From Caballeronia jiangsuensis (lineage in GTDB: Bacteria; Pseudomonadota; Gammaproteobacteria; Burkholderiales; Burkholderiaceae), in NCBI GenBank assembly GCA_000648925.1, contig JFHF01000058.1, positions 1 through 44,233 on the forward strand: 44,233 bases of DNA, in the 5' to 3' direction. Below the pieces are notes generated by a model. The model saw nothing but the letters and a program-made list of their open reading frames with translations. It was not told the DNA's origin and did no database searches. A program made the translations under genes and the position numbers. Every line of letters begins with the position of its first letter. Positions within the stretch are counted from its first letter, which is position 1. Below, piece after piece: positions 7,305 to 16,246 of the stretch.

Positions 7305-10300
7305 TTATGCCTTCTCGACCTTCACGAGAAACGACTTGAACTCGGGTGTCTGCGAGTTTCCGTCGCCCACGGAAGGCGTGAGAGTGTTGACGAGATAGCC
7401 CGGCTGCGCGAGGCCCTTAAAGCCCCAGTGCAACGGCAGGCCGACGGTGTGCACCTTCTTGCCCTCCACCATCAACGGCTTGATGCGCTTGGTGACGAGC
7501 GCCACCGCGACGATATGCCCGCGATTGCTCGACACCTTCACGCGATCCCCCGCGACGACGCCCACTTCCTTCGCATGCTCCTCGCCGATCTCCACGAACT
7601 GCTGCGGCTGCACGATCGCGTTCAGGCGCGCGTGCTTGGTCCAGTAGTGGAAGTGCTCGGTGAGCCGGTAGGTGGTCGCGGTGTCCGGGAACTTGTCGGC
7701 GGTGCCGAACGCGGCGCGATCGTCGGCGAATACGCGCGCGGCCGGATTGCTCGTCACGGCCTTGTTGTCCGGGAAGAACGGGTTGTAGCCGAGCGGCGTT
7801 TCGAACGGTTCGTAATGCGCGGGGAACGGCCCTTCGTTCATGCCGTCGCGCGCGAAGAAACGCGCAACGCCTTCCGGGTTCATGATGAACGGTCTCATGC
7901 CCTTGTCCGGCGGCTCGTCGACCTTGAAGTCGGGGATGTCCGACCCCGTCCATGCGCGTCCGTTCCACGCGACGAGCTTTCTCGACGGATCGAACGGCTT
8001 GCCGTTCACATCGCACGATGCGCGGTTGTACAGCACGCGGCGGTTCGCCGGCCACGCCCACGCCCAGCCGAGCGTCTGGCCGATGCCCGTCGGGTCCGAG
8101 TTGTCGCGCCGGCCCATCTGATTGCCCGCCTGGGTCCACGAGCCGCAGAAGATCCAGCAACCGCTCGCGGTCGAGCCGTCGTCGCGCAGTTGCGCGAAGC
8201 TCGCCAATTGCTCGCCGCGTTTCGCGAGCACTTTCGTCTGATCGGCGGGATCGGTGACGTCGGCGAGCGCGCGGCCGTTGAACTCCATCGCCATCTCTTC
8301 GGGCGTCGGACTCTCCGGGTCCGCATACGGCCACGTCATCTTCAGGATCGGATCGGGATACTTGCCGCCTTTCTCCTGATACGCCTTGCGCATGCGCAGC
8401 CACAGGCCCGACATGATCTCCAGGTCGCTCTTCGCCTCGCCGGGAGGCGTCGTGCCCTGCCAATGCCATTGCAGCACCCGCGACGAACTCACGAGCGAGC
8501 CGCGCTCTTCCGCGAAACAACTCGTCGGCAGACGGAAGACTTCGGTCTGGATTTTCGACGCATCGACATCGTTGAATTCGCCGTGGTTCTTCCAGAACTC
8601 CGACGTTTCCGTCGCGAGCGGATCCATGATGACGAGCCACTTCAGCTTCGACAGACCCAGCCCGATCTTCGCCTTGTTCGGCGCCGCCGCGAGCGGATTG
8701 AAGCCCTGGCAGATATAGCCGTTCATCTTGCCCGCGGCCATCAGCTCGAACACCTGCAGCATGTCGTAGGACTTGTCGAGCTTCGGCAGGTAGTCGAACC
8801 CGAAGTTGTTTTCCGCCGTCGCGTTGTCGCCCCACCACGATTTCATGAAGCTCACGTGGAAGGCGCGATAGTTCTTCCAGTAGCTCAGCTGATTCGGCCG
8901 CAACGGCTGCGCCGCGCGCTTCTTGATGAACGCCTCGTAGTCCTGTTCGCCTTCCATCGGCAAGGTCATGTAGCCGGGCAGCAGGTTCGACATCAGGCCC
9001 AGGTCCGTCAGGCCCTGAATGTTCGAATGCCCGCGCAGCGCGTTCATGCCGCCGCCCGCGATGCCGATGTTGCCGAGCAGAAGCTGCACCATCGCGCCCG
9101 TGCGGATCATCTGCGCGCCGACCGAGTGATGCGTCCAGCCGAGCGCGTAGAGGATCGTGCCCGCGCGATTCGGCGCGGCGGTCGTCGCGAGCATCTCGCA
9201 GACCTTGAGGAACTTGTCGGTCGGCGTGCCGCAGACTTTCGTCACCATCTCGGGCGTGTAGGCGGCGTAATGCTGCTTCAGCAGGTTGTAGACGCAGCGC
9301 GGATCCTGCAACGTCGGATCGGTCTTGACGTAGCCGTCGTCGCCGCGCTCGTAGTCCCAGCTCGATTTGTCGTACTTGCGTTTTTCAGCGTCGTAGCCGG
9401 AGAACAGGCCGTCCTTGAACGCGAAGTCCTCGCGCACGATGAACGACATGTCCGTGTAATTCTTCACGTACTCGTGCTGGATCTTGTCGTTCGTGAGCAG
9501 ATAGTTGATGACGCCGCCCAGGAACGCGATGTCCGTGCCCGTGCGAATCGGCGCGTAGAAATCCGCGACCGATGCCGTGCGCGTGAAGCGCGGGTCCACG
9601 ACGATGAGCCGCGCACGCCGATGCGCCTTCGCCTCGGTCACCCACTTGAAGCCGCACGGGTGCGCTTCGGCTGCGTTGCCGCCCATCACGAGAATCAGGT
9701 CCGTGTTCTTGATGTCGACCCAATGGTTCGTCATCGCTCCACGGCCAAACGTCGGGGCAAGACCTGCCACCGTCGGGCCATGTCAGACACGCGCCTGATT
9801 GTCGAATGCGAGCATCCCCCAGCTACGCACGGTCTTGTGCGTCAGATAGCCGACCTCGTTGCTCCCCGCCGACGCCGCGAGAAAGCCCGAGGTCAGCCAG
9901 CGATTGACCTTCTTGCCGTCCGGCGTGGTCTCGACGAAGTTCGCATCGCGATCTTCCTTGAGCAGCACGGCGATGCGGTCGAGCGCCTCTTCCCACGAGA
10001 TGCGTTTCCACTCGTTCGACCCCGGCGCGCGATGCTCGGGATACAGCAGCCGGCTCGGGCTATGAATGAAGTCGATGAGCGAGGCGCCTTTCGGGCAGAG
10101 CGTGCCGCGATTGACCGGATGATCCGGATCGCCTTCGATATGGATGATGCTGGCCTTCGCATTCTTGGCGTTGTCGCCGAGGCCGTACATCAGGATGCCG
10201 CACCCGACCGAGCAGTACGGGCAGGTATTGCGCGTTTCCGTGGTACGCGACAGTTTGTACTGCCGGACTTCGGCAAGCGCGGGTGCCGGAGAGAAGCCCA

Positions 10301-10373
10301 TTGCCACCAGGCTCGAACCGGCCAGCGTGCTCGCGGAGACCTTCAGGAACTGTCGCCGTGACATCTGGAGCAT
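7305..10373 (-). CDS. fdnG: Formate dehydrogenase alpha subunit, selenocysteine-containing (UGA read-through)
   Basis: The catalytic molybdopterin subunit, 1022 residues counting selenocysteine, which oxidises formate to CO2 on the periplasmic side. Seen: twin-arginine signal MSRRQFLK with a hydrophobic stretch ending at APALA; [4Fe-4S] ligands C51, C54, C58 and C93; then GMLAFDNQARV, an in-frame TGA at 9783-9785 (residue 197), and HGPTVAGLAPTFGRGAMTN. This is exactly the E. coli FdnG/FdoG context, where residue 196 is Sec followed by His. The rest runs to EFKSFLVKVEKA. The TGA is followed by a SECIS-like hairpin, and selA/selB are nearby, so this is one gene, not a frameshifted pair. The ATG at 10373 has GAGG about 9 nt upstream. 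Confidence 0.96.
9740..9785 (-). promoter_or_regulatory. Bacterial SECIS element with selenocysteine UGA codon
   Basis: The UGA codon is at 9785-9783 on the minus strand. Immediately after it CAUGGCC (9782-9776) can pair with GGCCGUG (9746-9740), including one G-U. Above this an apical stem GGCA (9768-9765) / UGCC (9759-9756) closes the loop GGUCU. The GGUCU apical loop is the SelB-contacting sequence known from the E. coli fdhF and fdnG elements. Position, stem and loop all fit. Confidence 0.9.
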
Positions 10374-10408
10374 GATTGCCCTCGACGCGTCGTAAAGTGG
10401 GTTTCTAG

Positions 10409-10414
10409 AGTATA
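10409..10414 (-). promoter_or_regulatory. Candidate -10 of the fdnG operon
   Basis: TATACT on the minus strand (complement of 10409-10414) lies about 36 nt upstream of the fdnG start codon. No good -35 is visible at 16-18 bp, so an activator or another sigma factor may be needed. The remaining 10415-10604 region, shared with the divergent YihY gene, shows no other clear signal. Confidence 0.3.
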
Positions 10415-10604
10415 TGGTGACCGATTACATCTCGCAGACGCGTTGACACGGTGTTTGCACCAATGCGCCCGTGCGCCGACACAAACCTCGCTCGTTTAGC
10501 AAATCGCAGGCCCGCTTGCGCATGTTCTGGAATGGAACGTGCTCGCACGGATGAACATTGCCGGGCATCCGCGCTCCATCATCGAATCGAATCGAGAGGT
10601 CGTC

Positions 10605-11948
10605 ATGAGTTCCGTGTCCACGCAGAAGATCGAAGCGGTCGTTAAAAAAGATGCTTCCTGGGTGCTCGGCGCGCTCAAGCAGTTCTCGGAAAACCGTTGC
10701 GCCGCGATGGCCGCGAGCATCGCCTTCTACTCGGCGTTCTCGCTTGCGCCCACACTGGTCATGGTGATCGCCGTCGCGGGCTGGGTGTTCGGGCCGGAAG
10801 CCGCGCGCGGGCAGCTCTTTCATCAGGTGAACGGACTCTTGGGCGATCAGGCCGCCTCCGGCGTGCAGAGCATCGTGGAGAATGCGCATCGCAGCGGCGG
10901 GACCGGCATCGCCGCGATCATTTCGTTCGTGCTGCTGGCGGTCGGCGCGTCGGCGACGTTTTCATCGCTCAATACGGCGCTCAATATCGTCTGGCCGATG
11001 ACCGGCGAGCAACGCTCCAGCGTCATGGCGATGGTGCGCGTGCGGCTCGTGTCGTTCGGGCTCGTGCTCGGCGTCGCGTTTCTGCTGATCGTTTCGCTCG
11101 TGCTCGATACCGCGATTCAGGCGGTCGGCATGTGGCTGTGGGCGAATTCGCCGTTCGTGATCGTCGGCGATGTCGTGCAGCTTGCCGTCGGCCTCGCGAT
11201 TCTCACGGTCGCGTTCGGCGCACTGCTCAAGTTCTTGCCCGATGCGCCGGTGGAATGGCGCGATGCGCTCGTCGGCGGGCTCGTCGCCGCGCTGCTGTTC
11301 TCCGCGGGCAAGAAGCTGTTCGCGCTGTATCTGACGCACGCGGGCACCGCGAGCGCGTTCGGCGCGGCGGGATCGCTCGCGGTGCTCCTGATGTGGCTGT
11401 ACTTCTCCGCCGCCGTGCTCCTGCTCGGCGCGGAGTTTTCGGCGGCGCGCGCGCGTTTGCACGATCCGCGCGGCGCGTGGGGACAGCAGAACAACGGCCG
11501 CGTGCCGCCCGGAAGCCGCGCGAAGATCGGTTCGATGCTCGCAGCATCGACGCGCTCCGCAACGCCGCTTGCCGCTGGCGCATCGACGGCTGCACCGGTC
11601 ACGCCGGCGGGCGCTCGCGTGGATGCGCCGGTCCCGGCGAGCGCGCGACGCGCGATCGGCGCCCGCGCGCAGCACGCGCAGCAACTGACAGGACAGGCGC
11701 GCAAGAAGGTGTCCGCCGTGGCGCGTGCGCTGGAGTTGTCGCGCAAGCTTGCGCGGGCGGAATCGACCGCGACCCGCGTCACCGCGCTCGCGATGGTCGG
11801 CGCCGGCCGCAAGGCGTCGAACGCCAACGCGGCGGTGCGGCGGCATCCGTGGCGCGCGGTGCTTTTCGCGGCGAGCGCGGGAATGGCGGTTGCGCTTTTG
11901 TCGCGGCGCGATTCTGCCCGCGAGGATGCATCGGACTTTCGAAACTGA
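10605..11948 (+). CDS. YihY/BrkB-family inner-membrane protein with a DUF883-like C-terminal tail
   Basis: A 447-residue membrane protein. Residues 1-290 are a typical YihY/UPF0761 domain: FSENRCAAMAASIAFYSAFSLAP near the N-terminus, several membrane helices, then FGAAGSLAVLLMWLYFSAAVLLLGAEF at its end. The family was once called ribonuclease BN or BrkB and is now treated as a transporter-like protein of uncertain role. Residues 290-447 are an Ala/Arg/Thr-rich linker ending in RRHPWRAVLFAASAGMAVALLSRR. That resembles the C-terminal membrane anchor of ElaB/YqjD (DUF883) ribosome-binding proteins. The start at 10605 (MSSVSTQK) is preferred over an upstream in-frame codon because GAGAGG lies about 6 nt before it. 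It is transcribed divergently from fdnG. Confidence 0.88.
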   Translation: MSSVSTQKIEAVVKKDASWVLGALKQFSENRCAAMAASIAFYSAFSLAPTLVMVIAVAGWVFGPEAARGQLFHQVNGLLGDQAASGVQSIVENAHRSGGTGIAAIISFVLLAVGASATFSSLNTALNIVWPMTGEQRSSVMAMVRVRLVSFGLVLGVAFLLIVSLVLDTAIQAVGMWLWANSPFVIVGDVVQLAVGLAILTVAFGALLKFLPDAPVEWRDALVGGLVAALLFSAGKKLFALYLTHAGTASAFGAAGSLAVLLMWLYFSAAVLLLGAEFSAARARLHDPRGAWGQQNNGRVPPGSRAKIGSMLAASTRSATPLAAGASTAAPVTPAGARVDAPVPASARRAIGARAQHAQQLTGQARKKVSAVARALELSRKLARAESTATRVTALAMVGAGRKASNANAAVRRHPWRAVLFAASAGMAVALLSRRDSAREDASDFRN

Positions 11949-12193
11949 CTTTCGCGCGCTGCAACACGGCTGTCCATCCAATCCGAAAAATCAGCCGTCG
12001 AGAAAGCGGTTTGTTATTTGAATCGAGCGTAATCGAATATCGCTGCTAAAAATCCCTATTCGAATGTCCGATTGCGCGCGGAACTTTTCCAAGACACGCC
12101 TGTCTCCCAAAATTCGTTTTTAGACTGCCGGAGAACCTTTACAGGCGGGCGTCCGACCTGAGTGTGTGTTTTTCGAGACAGTCAATATTTTTT

Positions 12194-12214
12194 CGTTTCT
12201 TAAGTTACGAAACG
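12194..12214. promoter_or_regulatory. Inverted repeat upstream of the porin gene
   Basis: CGTTTC and GAAACG flank a 9-nt AT-rich spacer (TTAAGTTAC). It lies in an AT-rich island about 57 bp before the porin ATG, where a promoter is expected; TATTCT at 12221-12226 is a possible -10. The whole intergenic stretch 11949-12270 (322 bp) contains no gene that I can support; this repeat and its AT-rich surroundings are the only structure seen. Confidence 0.35.
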
Positions 12215-12270
12215 TTGCGTTATTCTCTGCGCCGGCAACAACGATTTTAATCATTCGCGTGGAGAATTCG

Positions 12271-13425
12271 ATGAAACGAATCGCACTGACGTCCCTCTCG
12301 CTGGCGCTCCTCGGCGCAGCAGGTGCGGCGCAAGCACAAAGCAGCGTCACGCTTTATGGCGTGATCGACACTGGTCTCGCTTATGTGAGCCACGCCAACG
12401 AAAACGGCGACCATCTGTTCGGCATGGTCAACGGCACGCTCTCCGGCCCGCGTTGGGGCTTGAAGGGTCAGGAAGACCTGGGTGGCGGCCTGAAGGCAAT
12501 CTTCCAGTTGGAAAGCGGCTTCGATCCGGGCACGGGCCAGTCGAACCAGGGCGGTCGCCTGTTCGGCCGTCAAGCGTTCGTCGGTTTGAGCGGCAACCAG
12601 TGGGGTACGGTCACGTTGGGTCGTCAGTATGACCCGTCGGTCGACATGGTTCAGGGCCTCACGGGCGACAACTACTGGGGCGCAGCGTTCGCTACGCCGG
12701 GCGACGTCGACAACTACGACAACAGCCTGCGCGTGAACAACGCCGTCAAGTACGTTTCGCCGGTGTTCGGTGGCTTCCAGTTCGAAGGCATCTACGGCTT
12801 CAGCAACCTGGCGGGCACGACCGGCCAGGGCCAGACCTGGGGCGGTGCGGCAACGTACGGCAACGGTCCGTTCTCGATCGCGGCCAGCTACTTGTACGTG
12901 AACAACCCGTCGGCGAACCGCGCGACCGGCTGGAACAGCCCGTCGTCGGACTCGCTGTTCAACACGGTGATCAACGCCGGCTACGACACGGCCCACGCGA
13001 TCGGTATCGCGCGCGGTGCAGGTCAGTACGTGTTCGGTCCGTTCACGGTCGGCGCTTCGTACAGCTTCGCGCAGTACAAGAACGACGGCAACTCGACGTT
13101 CACGGAACAAGAGAAGTTCAACGTGGCCAACGGTTACGTGAACTTCCAGCTGACCCCGGCAACGCTGCTCGGTCTGGGCTACACGTACACGCACGCAAGC
13201 GGCGATACGTCGGCGAACTACCACCAGGTCTCGATCGGCGCGGACTACTCGCTGTCGAAGCGCACCGACGTCTACGCTGTCGGCGCCTATCAGCACGCGA
13301 GCGGCACGCAGCGCAACGCGGACGGCACGACGCAAGAAGCGCAAGCCTCGATCAGCGACTTCGGTTTCGCCAGCGGCCGCAGCCACCAGGAACTGGTGCT
13401 CATCGGTCTGCGCCACAAGTTCTAA
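12271..13425 (+). CDS. General outer-membrane porin (OmpC/Gram-negative porin family)
   Basis: A 384-residue trimeric 16-strand beta-barrel porin for passive uptake of small hydrophilic solutes. Seen: signal peptide MKRIALTSLSLALLGAAGAAQAQ with AQA cleavage, then SSVTLYGVIDTGLAYVS (first strand, the hallmark of betaproteobacterial porins), SGPRWGLKGQEDLGGGLKAIFQLESGF, GRQAFVGLSG..GTVTLGRQYD, repeated amphipathic strands ending with alternating aromatics, and a terminal Phe (GLRHKF) needed for BAM-dependent insertion. The ATG has GGAG 6 nt upstream. Codon use is more biased and less extreme in GC than in the neighbours, consistent with high expression. It is monocistronic, with a strong terminator downstream. 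Confidence 0.96.
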   Translation: MKRIALTSLSLALLGAAGAAQAQSSVTLYGVIDTGLAYVSHANENGDHLFGMVNGTLSGPRWGLKGQEDLGGGLKAIFQLESGFDPGTGQSNQGGRLFGRQAFVGLSGNQWGTVTLGRQYDPSVDMVQGLTGDNYWGAAFATPGDVDNYDNSLRVNNAVKYVSPVFGGFQFEGIYGFSNLAGTTGQGQTWGGAATYGNGPFSIAASYLYVNNPSANRATGWNSPSSDSLFNTVINAGYDTAHAIGIARGAGQYVFGPFTVGASYSFAQYKNDGNSTFTEQEKFNVANGYVNFQLTPATLLGLGYTYTHASGDTSANYHQVSIGADYSLSKRTDVYAVGAYQHASGTQRNADGTTQEAQASISDFGFASGRSHQELVLIGLRHKF

Positions 13426-13439
13426 GAACAACCGACTGG

Positions 13440-13459
13440 CGCGGCACGCAAGTGCCGCG
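13440..13459 (+). other. Short hairpin 3' of the porin gene
   Basis: CGCGGCAC and GTGCCGCG form a perfect 8-bp stem with a GCAA tetraloop, just after the porin stop. No U-run follows. It may protect the 3' end of the porin mRNA from exonucleases. Confidence 0.5.
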
Positions 13460-13483
13460 TCGGGAGGAACGCAGTACGCTCGA

Positions 13484-13516
13484 ACAGCCATCGGTTTTCC
13501 GATGGCTGTTTTTTTT
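13484..13516 (+). terminator. Rho-independent terminator of the porin gene
   Basis: ACAGCCATCGG and CCGATGGCTGT form a perfect 11-bp stem with a TTTT loop, followed by a run of T to 13516. It lies between the porin and the convergent Anbu gene. Confidence 0.95.
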
Positions 13517-13535
13517 CGTGCTCGCGATTGTTAAG

Positions 13536-14402
13536 TCAGAGTTGCGGCGCGTTGCCGTTCTTTTCGACGTCTTCCGCGAGTGTCTGCGCGGGTGCGCCCG
13601 GGCACGGCAAGTCGCCGATGACGAGCCGCGGAACCGTGCTGCGCGTTTCGCGCGGGCGCAGCGGGACGTTGTCGAGCTCGGTCCAGGAAGGGTTCGGAAT
13701 CTCGCCGAAAAGCTGCCTCAGACGCTCGCCCCACGTCTTGTTGATCATCTGGTAATAGGCGCTGTTGTTGTCGAGCGTGGCGAAACGCGTGACGCGCAGC
13801 GAGTCCTTTTCATAGACCAGCAGATCGAGCGGCAGACCGACAGAAAGATTCGAGCGGAGAGTCGAATCCATCGAAATGAGCGCGCATTTCGCGGCTTCGT
13901 CGAGCGGCGATGCCGGCGTGATGACGCGATCGATGATCGGCTTGCCGTACTTCGATTCGCCGATCTGAAAATACGGCGACACGCGCGTCGATTCGATGAA
14001 ATTGCCCGCCGCGTAGATCATGAAAAGACGCGGCGGCTGGCCGCAGATCTGTCCGCCGAGGATGAAGCTGCAATTGAAGTCGACGCTGAACTCCGCGAGC
14101 GACAGCGCATCGCGCCGATGCACCTCCCGCACCGCATCGCCGACGATACGCGCCGCTTCCGCCATCGTCGGCGCGCTGTAGAGCGTGGGTGCGCCGGGAT
14201 CGGTCGGTTCCGCGAGCAGATGGGTCACGGCCTGGGTCAGCGCGAGATTGCCCGCCGCGAGCAGAACGATCACGCGCTCGCCCGGTTGTTCGAAAACAAC
14301 CATCTTGCGCGCGGCGCTCACGTGGTCCACGCCGGCGTTGGTGCGCGTGTCGGACAGGAACACGAGTCCCTCGTCCACGCACATGCCCACGCAATAAGTC
14401 AT
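13536..14402 (-). CDS. Anbu, proteasome-like ancestral beta-subunit peptidase
   Basis: A 288-residue Ntn-hydrolase of the Anbu (bacterial proteasome homologue, HslV-related) family. It begins MTYCVGMCVDEGLVFLSDTR; removal of Met would expose Thr as the N-terminal nucleophile. The expected SDTRTNAG motif (Asp) and ARKM motif (Lys near mature position 32) are present. Later motifs include SFILGGQICG and FQIGESKYGKPIIDR. Anbu proteins form open helical rather than closed-ring assemblies, and their substrates are unknown. The gene is last in a four-gene minus-strand cluster (CP-ATP-grasp, alpha-E, transglutaminase-like, Anbu), the conserved association proposed to make and break a small peptide tag. 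The start at 14402 is chosen because any extension would bury the Thr. Confidence 0.93.
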   Translation of the reverse strand: MTYCVGMCVDEGLVFLSDTRTNAGVDHVSAARKMVVFEQPGERVIVLLAAGNLALTQAVTHLLAEPTDPGAPTLYSAPTMAEAARIVGDAVREVHRRDALSLAEFSVDFNCSFILGGQICGQPPRLFMIYAAGNFIESTRVSPYFQIGESKYGKPIIDRVITPASPLDEAAKCALISMDSTLRSNLSVGLPLDLLVYEKDSLRVTRFATLDNNSAYYQMINKTWGERLRQLFGEIPNPSWTELDNVPLRPRETRSTVPRLVIGDLPCPGAPAQTLAEDVEKNGNAPQL

Positions 14403-14469
14403 GTCAATCGATCCTGAAACAAGCAAACCCTCATTGTACTGAGCGCGAACGCGCGTCGCATCCCTCCCG

Positions 14470-15267
14470 TTACTGATCCCACAGCGTGTCGATGCCGACA
14501 TGCACCGAGAGCGTCTCCTCCTTGCCGCCCACGCGCGAGCCGCGCACGGGCGCCGCCGCCTCGTAGTCCCGCGCCACCGCGAGCCGGCAGTGGCGCTCGC
14601 CCGCGAACGCGCCCTGCGTCGCATCCAGCGATACCCAGCCGTGCTCCACCCAGACATCGGTCCACGCGTGCATCGTCACGGCCTCGTCCGCGCCCGCGTC
14701 GAAATAGCCGCTCACGCAGCGCGCGGGCACACCTCGCGCGCGGCAGCACGCGAGCAGCAGATGCGCGAGATCGCGCGCATCGCCGAAGCCGCTCGCGAGC
14801 GCCTGCGCGGCCGTACCCGCGGCATACGCCGGCTCGCTGCGATACTGCAAGCTTTCACCGATGCGCTCCGCCAGCGAGACGAGCGACGCGGGCGTATCGA
14901 GCGACGGCACGCTATGCGCGAGCGCGCGGATCGCGGCATCGGGCATCGTGAGCGGCGTCGCGCAGGTGAAATGCTCGAGCGGAATCGGCCCGGCTTCGTC
15001 GAAGAGACGGCCATCGGGCAGCGCTTCGGTCGCGACTTCGCCCGTCACGCTCACGTGAATCTCGCTGTGCGGCTTCGTCAGCACGAGCGTGTGCAGCGCG
15101 TTGCCATAGGCGTCGCGCGCAGCATCGAGCTTGCCCGGCGCTTCGACATGCCAGTGCCGCACGATCTGCGAAGCTCCGCTTGCCGGACTCACGCGAAACT
15201 GCCGGATCGAATACGTGACCGGCGTGGCGTAGTGGTAGCGGATGTCGTGGCGTATGGTCAGCAGCAT
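14470..15267 (-). CDS. Transglutaminase-like protein of the Anbu cluster, catalytic Cys replaced by Ala
   Basis: A 265-residue protein with an N-terminal bacterial transglutaminase beta domain (IRHDIRYHYATPVTYSIRQF) and a C-terminal transglutaminase/protease-like core. In active relatives the core reads G-x-G-V-C-Q-D-F-A-H; here residues 160-169 read GFGDARDLAH, so Ala164 stands in the Cys position. The other triad residues are in place: His200 (TMHAWTDVWVEHGW) and Asp215 (VSLDATQG). I therefore predict a catalytically dead but folded protein, perhaps a binding partner. The stop of the alpha-E gene lies 3 nt upstream of its ATG, indicating coupling. A 67-nt gap separates it from Anbu. Confidence 0.9.
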   Translation of the reverse strand: MLLTIRHDIRYHYATPVTYSIRQFRVSPASGASQIVRHWHVEAPGKLDAARDAYGNALHTLVLTKPHSEIHVSVTGEVATEALPDGRLFDEAGPIPLEHFTCATPLTMPDAAIRALAHSVPSLDTPASLVSLAERIGESLQYRSEPAYAAGTAAQALASGFGDARDLAHLLLACCRARGVPARCVSGYFDAGADEAVTMHAWTDVWVEHGWVSLDATQGAFAGERHCRLAVARDYEAAAPVRGSRVGGKEETLSVHVGIDTLWDQ

Positions 15268-15270
15268 GAT

Positions 15271-16224
15271 TCACGCAATCTGCAACATGAGGAAAGTGTG
15301 CATCACGCGCAGGCCGAGTTCATCGACGCGCTTCAGGAACTGCGTGAGCCACGCGTGCACGCCCGTCTCCAGAATCAGCCGGATATCGGAGTACAGCACG
15401 TCCGCGCGCAGCTTGCCCGCGAAGCGCTCGCAATCCTTCGACGCATCGGTGCGCAGCTTCGCGAGCGTATCGCAGACGCCATCGAGCGAGGCGAGCAGCG
15501 AGCGCGGCATCTGCTCGTTGAGGATCAGCAGTTCGACGACGCGCGCCGGCGTCACGACATCGCGATACACCTTGCGATAGATTTCCAGCGCCGACACGGA
15601 ACTGAGAATCGACGTCCAGTAATAGAAGTCTTCGAGCTGGCGCGCCGCCTCGCGCGAGTTGGGCGTCGCGTCGGCGAAGCGCACATCGAGAATGCGCGCC
15701 GTGTTGTCCGCGCGTTCGAGATAGGCGCCGAGCTGCATGAAGAAGAACGCGTCGTCGCGCAGCGCGGTGCCCTGCATCACGCCGCGGCACAGATTGGAGC
15801 GGTACTTGACCCATTCGAACAGCGCATCCGGGCCCGTTTCGAGTTCCCGGTTCGCGAGCCGCTGATTGAATTCGAGCCACGTGAAGTTGATCGTCTCCCA
15901 GCCTTCCGTCGTGAGCGTGCCGCGCACCGCGCGCGCGTTCTCGCGCGTCGCCTGCAAACACGAGAGGATGCTCGACGGATTGCGCGCATCGGCGACCATG
16001 AAATGCAGCATGTCGTCGCGCGAGGACGATCCCGGATGACGCTCGTCGAACATCTCCTCCAGCTCGGATATCTTCAGCACCGAGCGTTGCCCGCGCGCCT
16101 CCTGTTCGGGCGTTTGCGGCAGGAGCGCGCCTTCCATGTCGATGTCGAGCATGCGCGCGGTGTTCTCCGCGCGTTCCATGTAGCGCGCCATCCAGAACAG
16201 GTGATCGGCAGTGCGGCTCAGCAT
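15271..16224 (-). CDS. Alpha-E domain protein (DUF403)
   Basis: A 317-residue all-helical alpha-E protein. Seen: MLSRTADHLFWMARYMERAENTARMLDID at the N-terminus, the family hallmark with its Glu-Arg-Ala-Glu-Asn-Thr-Ala motif, repeated later as LGAYLERADNTARILDVRF, and LILNEQMPRSL in the C-terminal part. The domain was named from conserved Glu residues and is nearly always encoded next to circularly permuted ATP-grasp and transglutaminase genes. Its biochemical role is unknown; a part in peptide ligation or in holding substrates has been proposed from context. It lies 22 nt after the ATP-grasp stop and 3 nt before the transglutaminase-like gene. Confidence 0.94.
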   Translation of the reverse strand: MLSRTADHLFWMARYMERAENTARMLDIDMEGALLPQTPEQEARGQRSVLKISELEEMFDERHPGSSSRDDMLHFMVADARNPSSILSCLQATRENARAVRGTLTTEGWETINFTWLEFNQRLANRELETGPDALFEWVKYRSNLCRGVMQGTALRDDAFFFMQLGAYLERADNTARILDVRFADATPNSREAARQLEDFYYWTSILSSVSALEIYRKVYRDVVTPARVVELLILNEQMPRSLLASLDGVCDTLAKLRTDASKDCERFAGKLRADVLYSDIRLILETGVHAWLTQFLKRVDELGLRVMHTFLMLQIA

Positions 16225-16246
16225 GAGGTCATGTGCGGTAAGTGAA

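Noticed and set aside
7170..10361. 1063-residue plus-strand frame opposite fdnG and fdxH
   Set aside because: Arg/His/Ala-rich, no domain, complete overlap with well-supported genes on the other strand.
9783..10373. fdnG as a frameshifted or nonsense pseudogene
   Set aside because: The stop is TGA in the conserved Sec position, followed by a SECIS-like hairpin, and the reading frame continues unchanged.
10443..10471. TTGACA promoter for the YihY gene
   Set aside because: The -35 is perfect but the sequence 17 bp downstream (GCGCCC) cannot serve as a -10.
1..10604. selC tRNA-Sec gene near selAB
   Set aside because: I searched the intergenic parts for a T-loop and long variable arm and saw none; it is presumably elsewhere in the genome.
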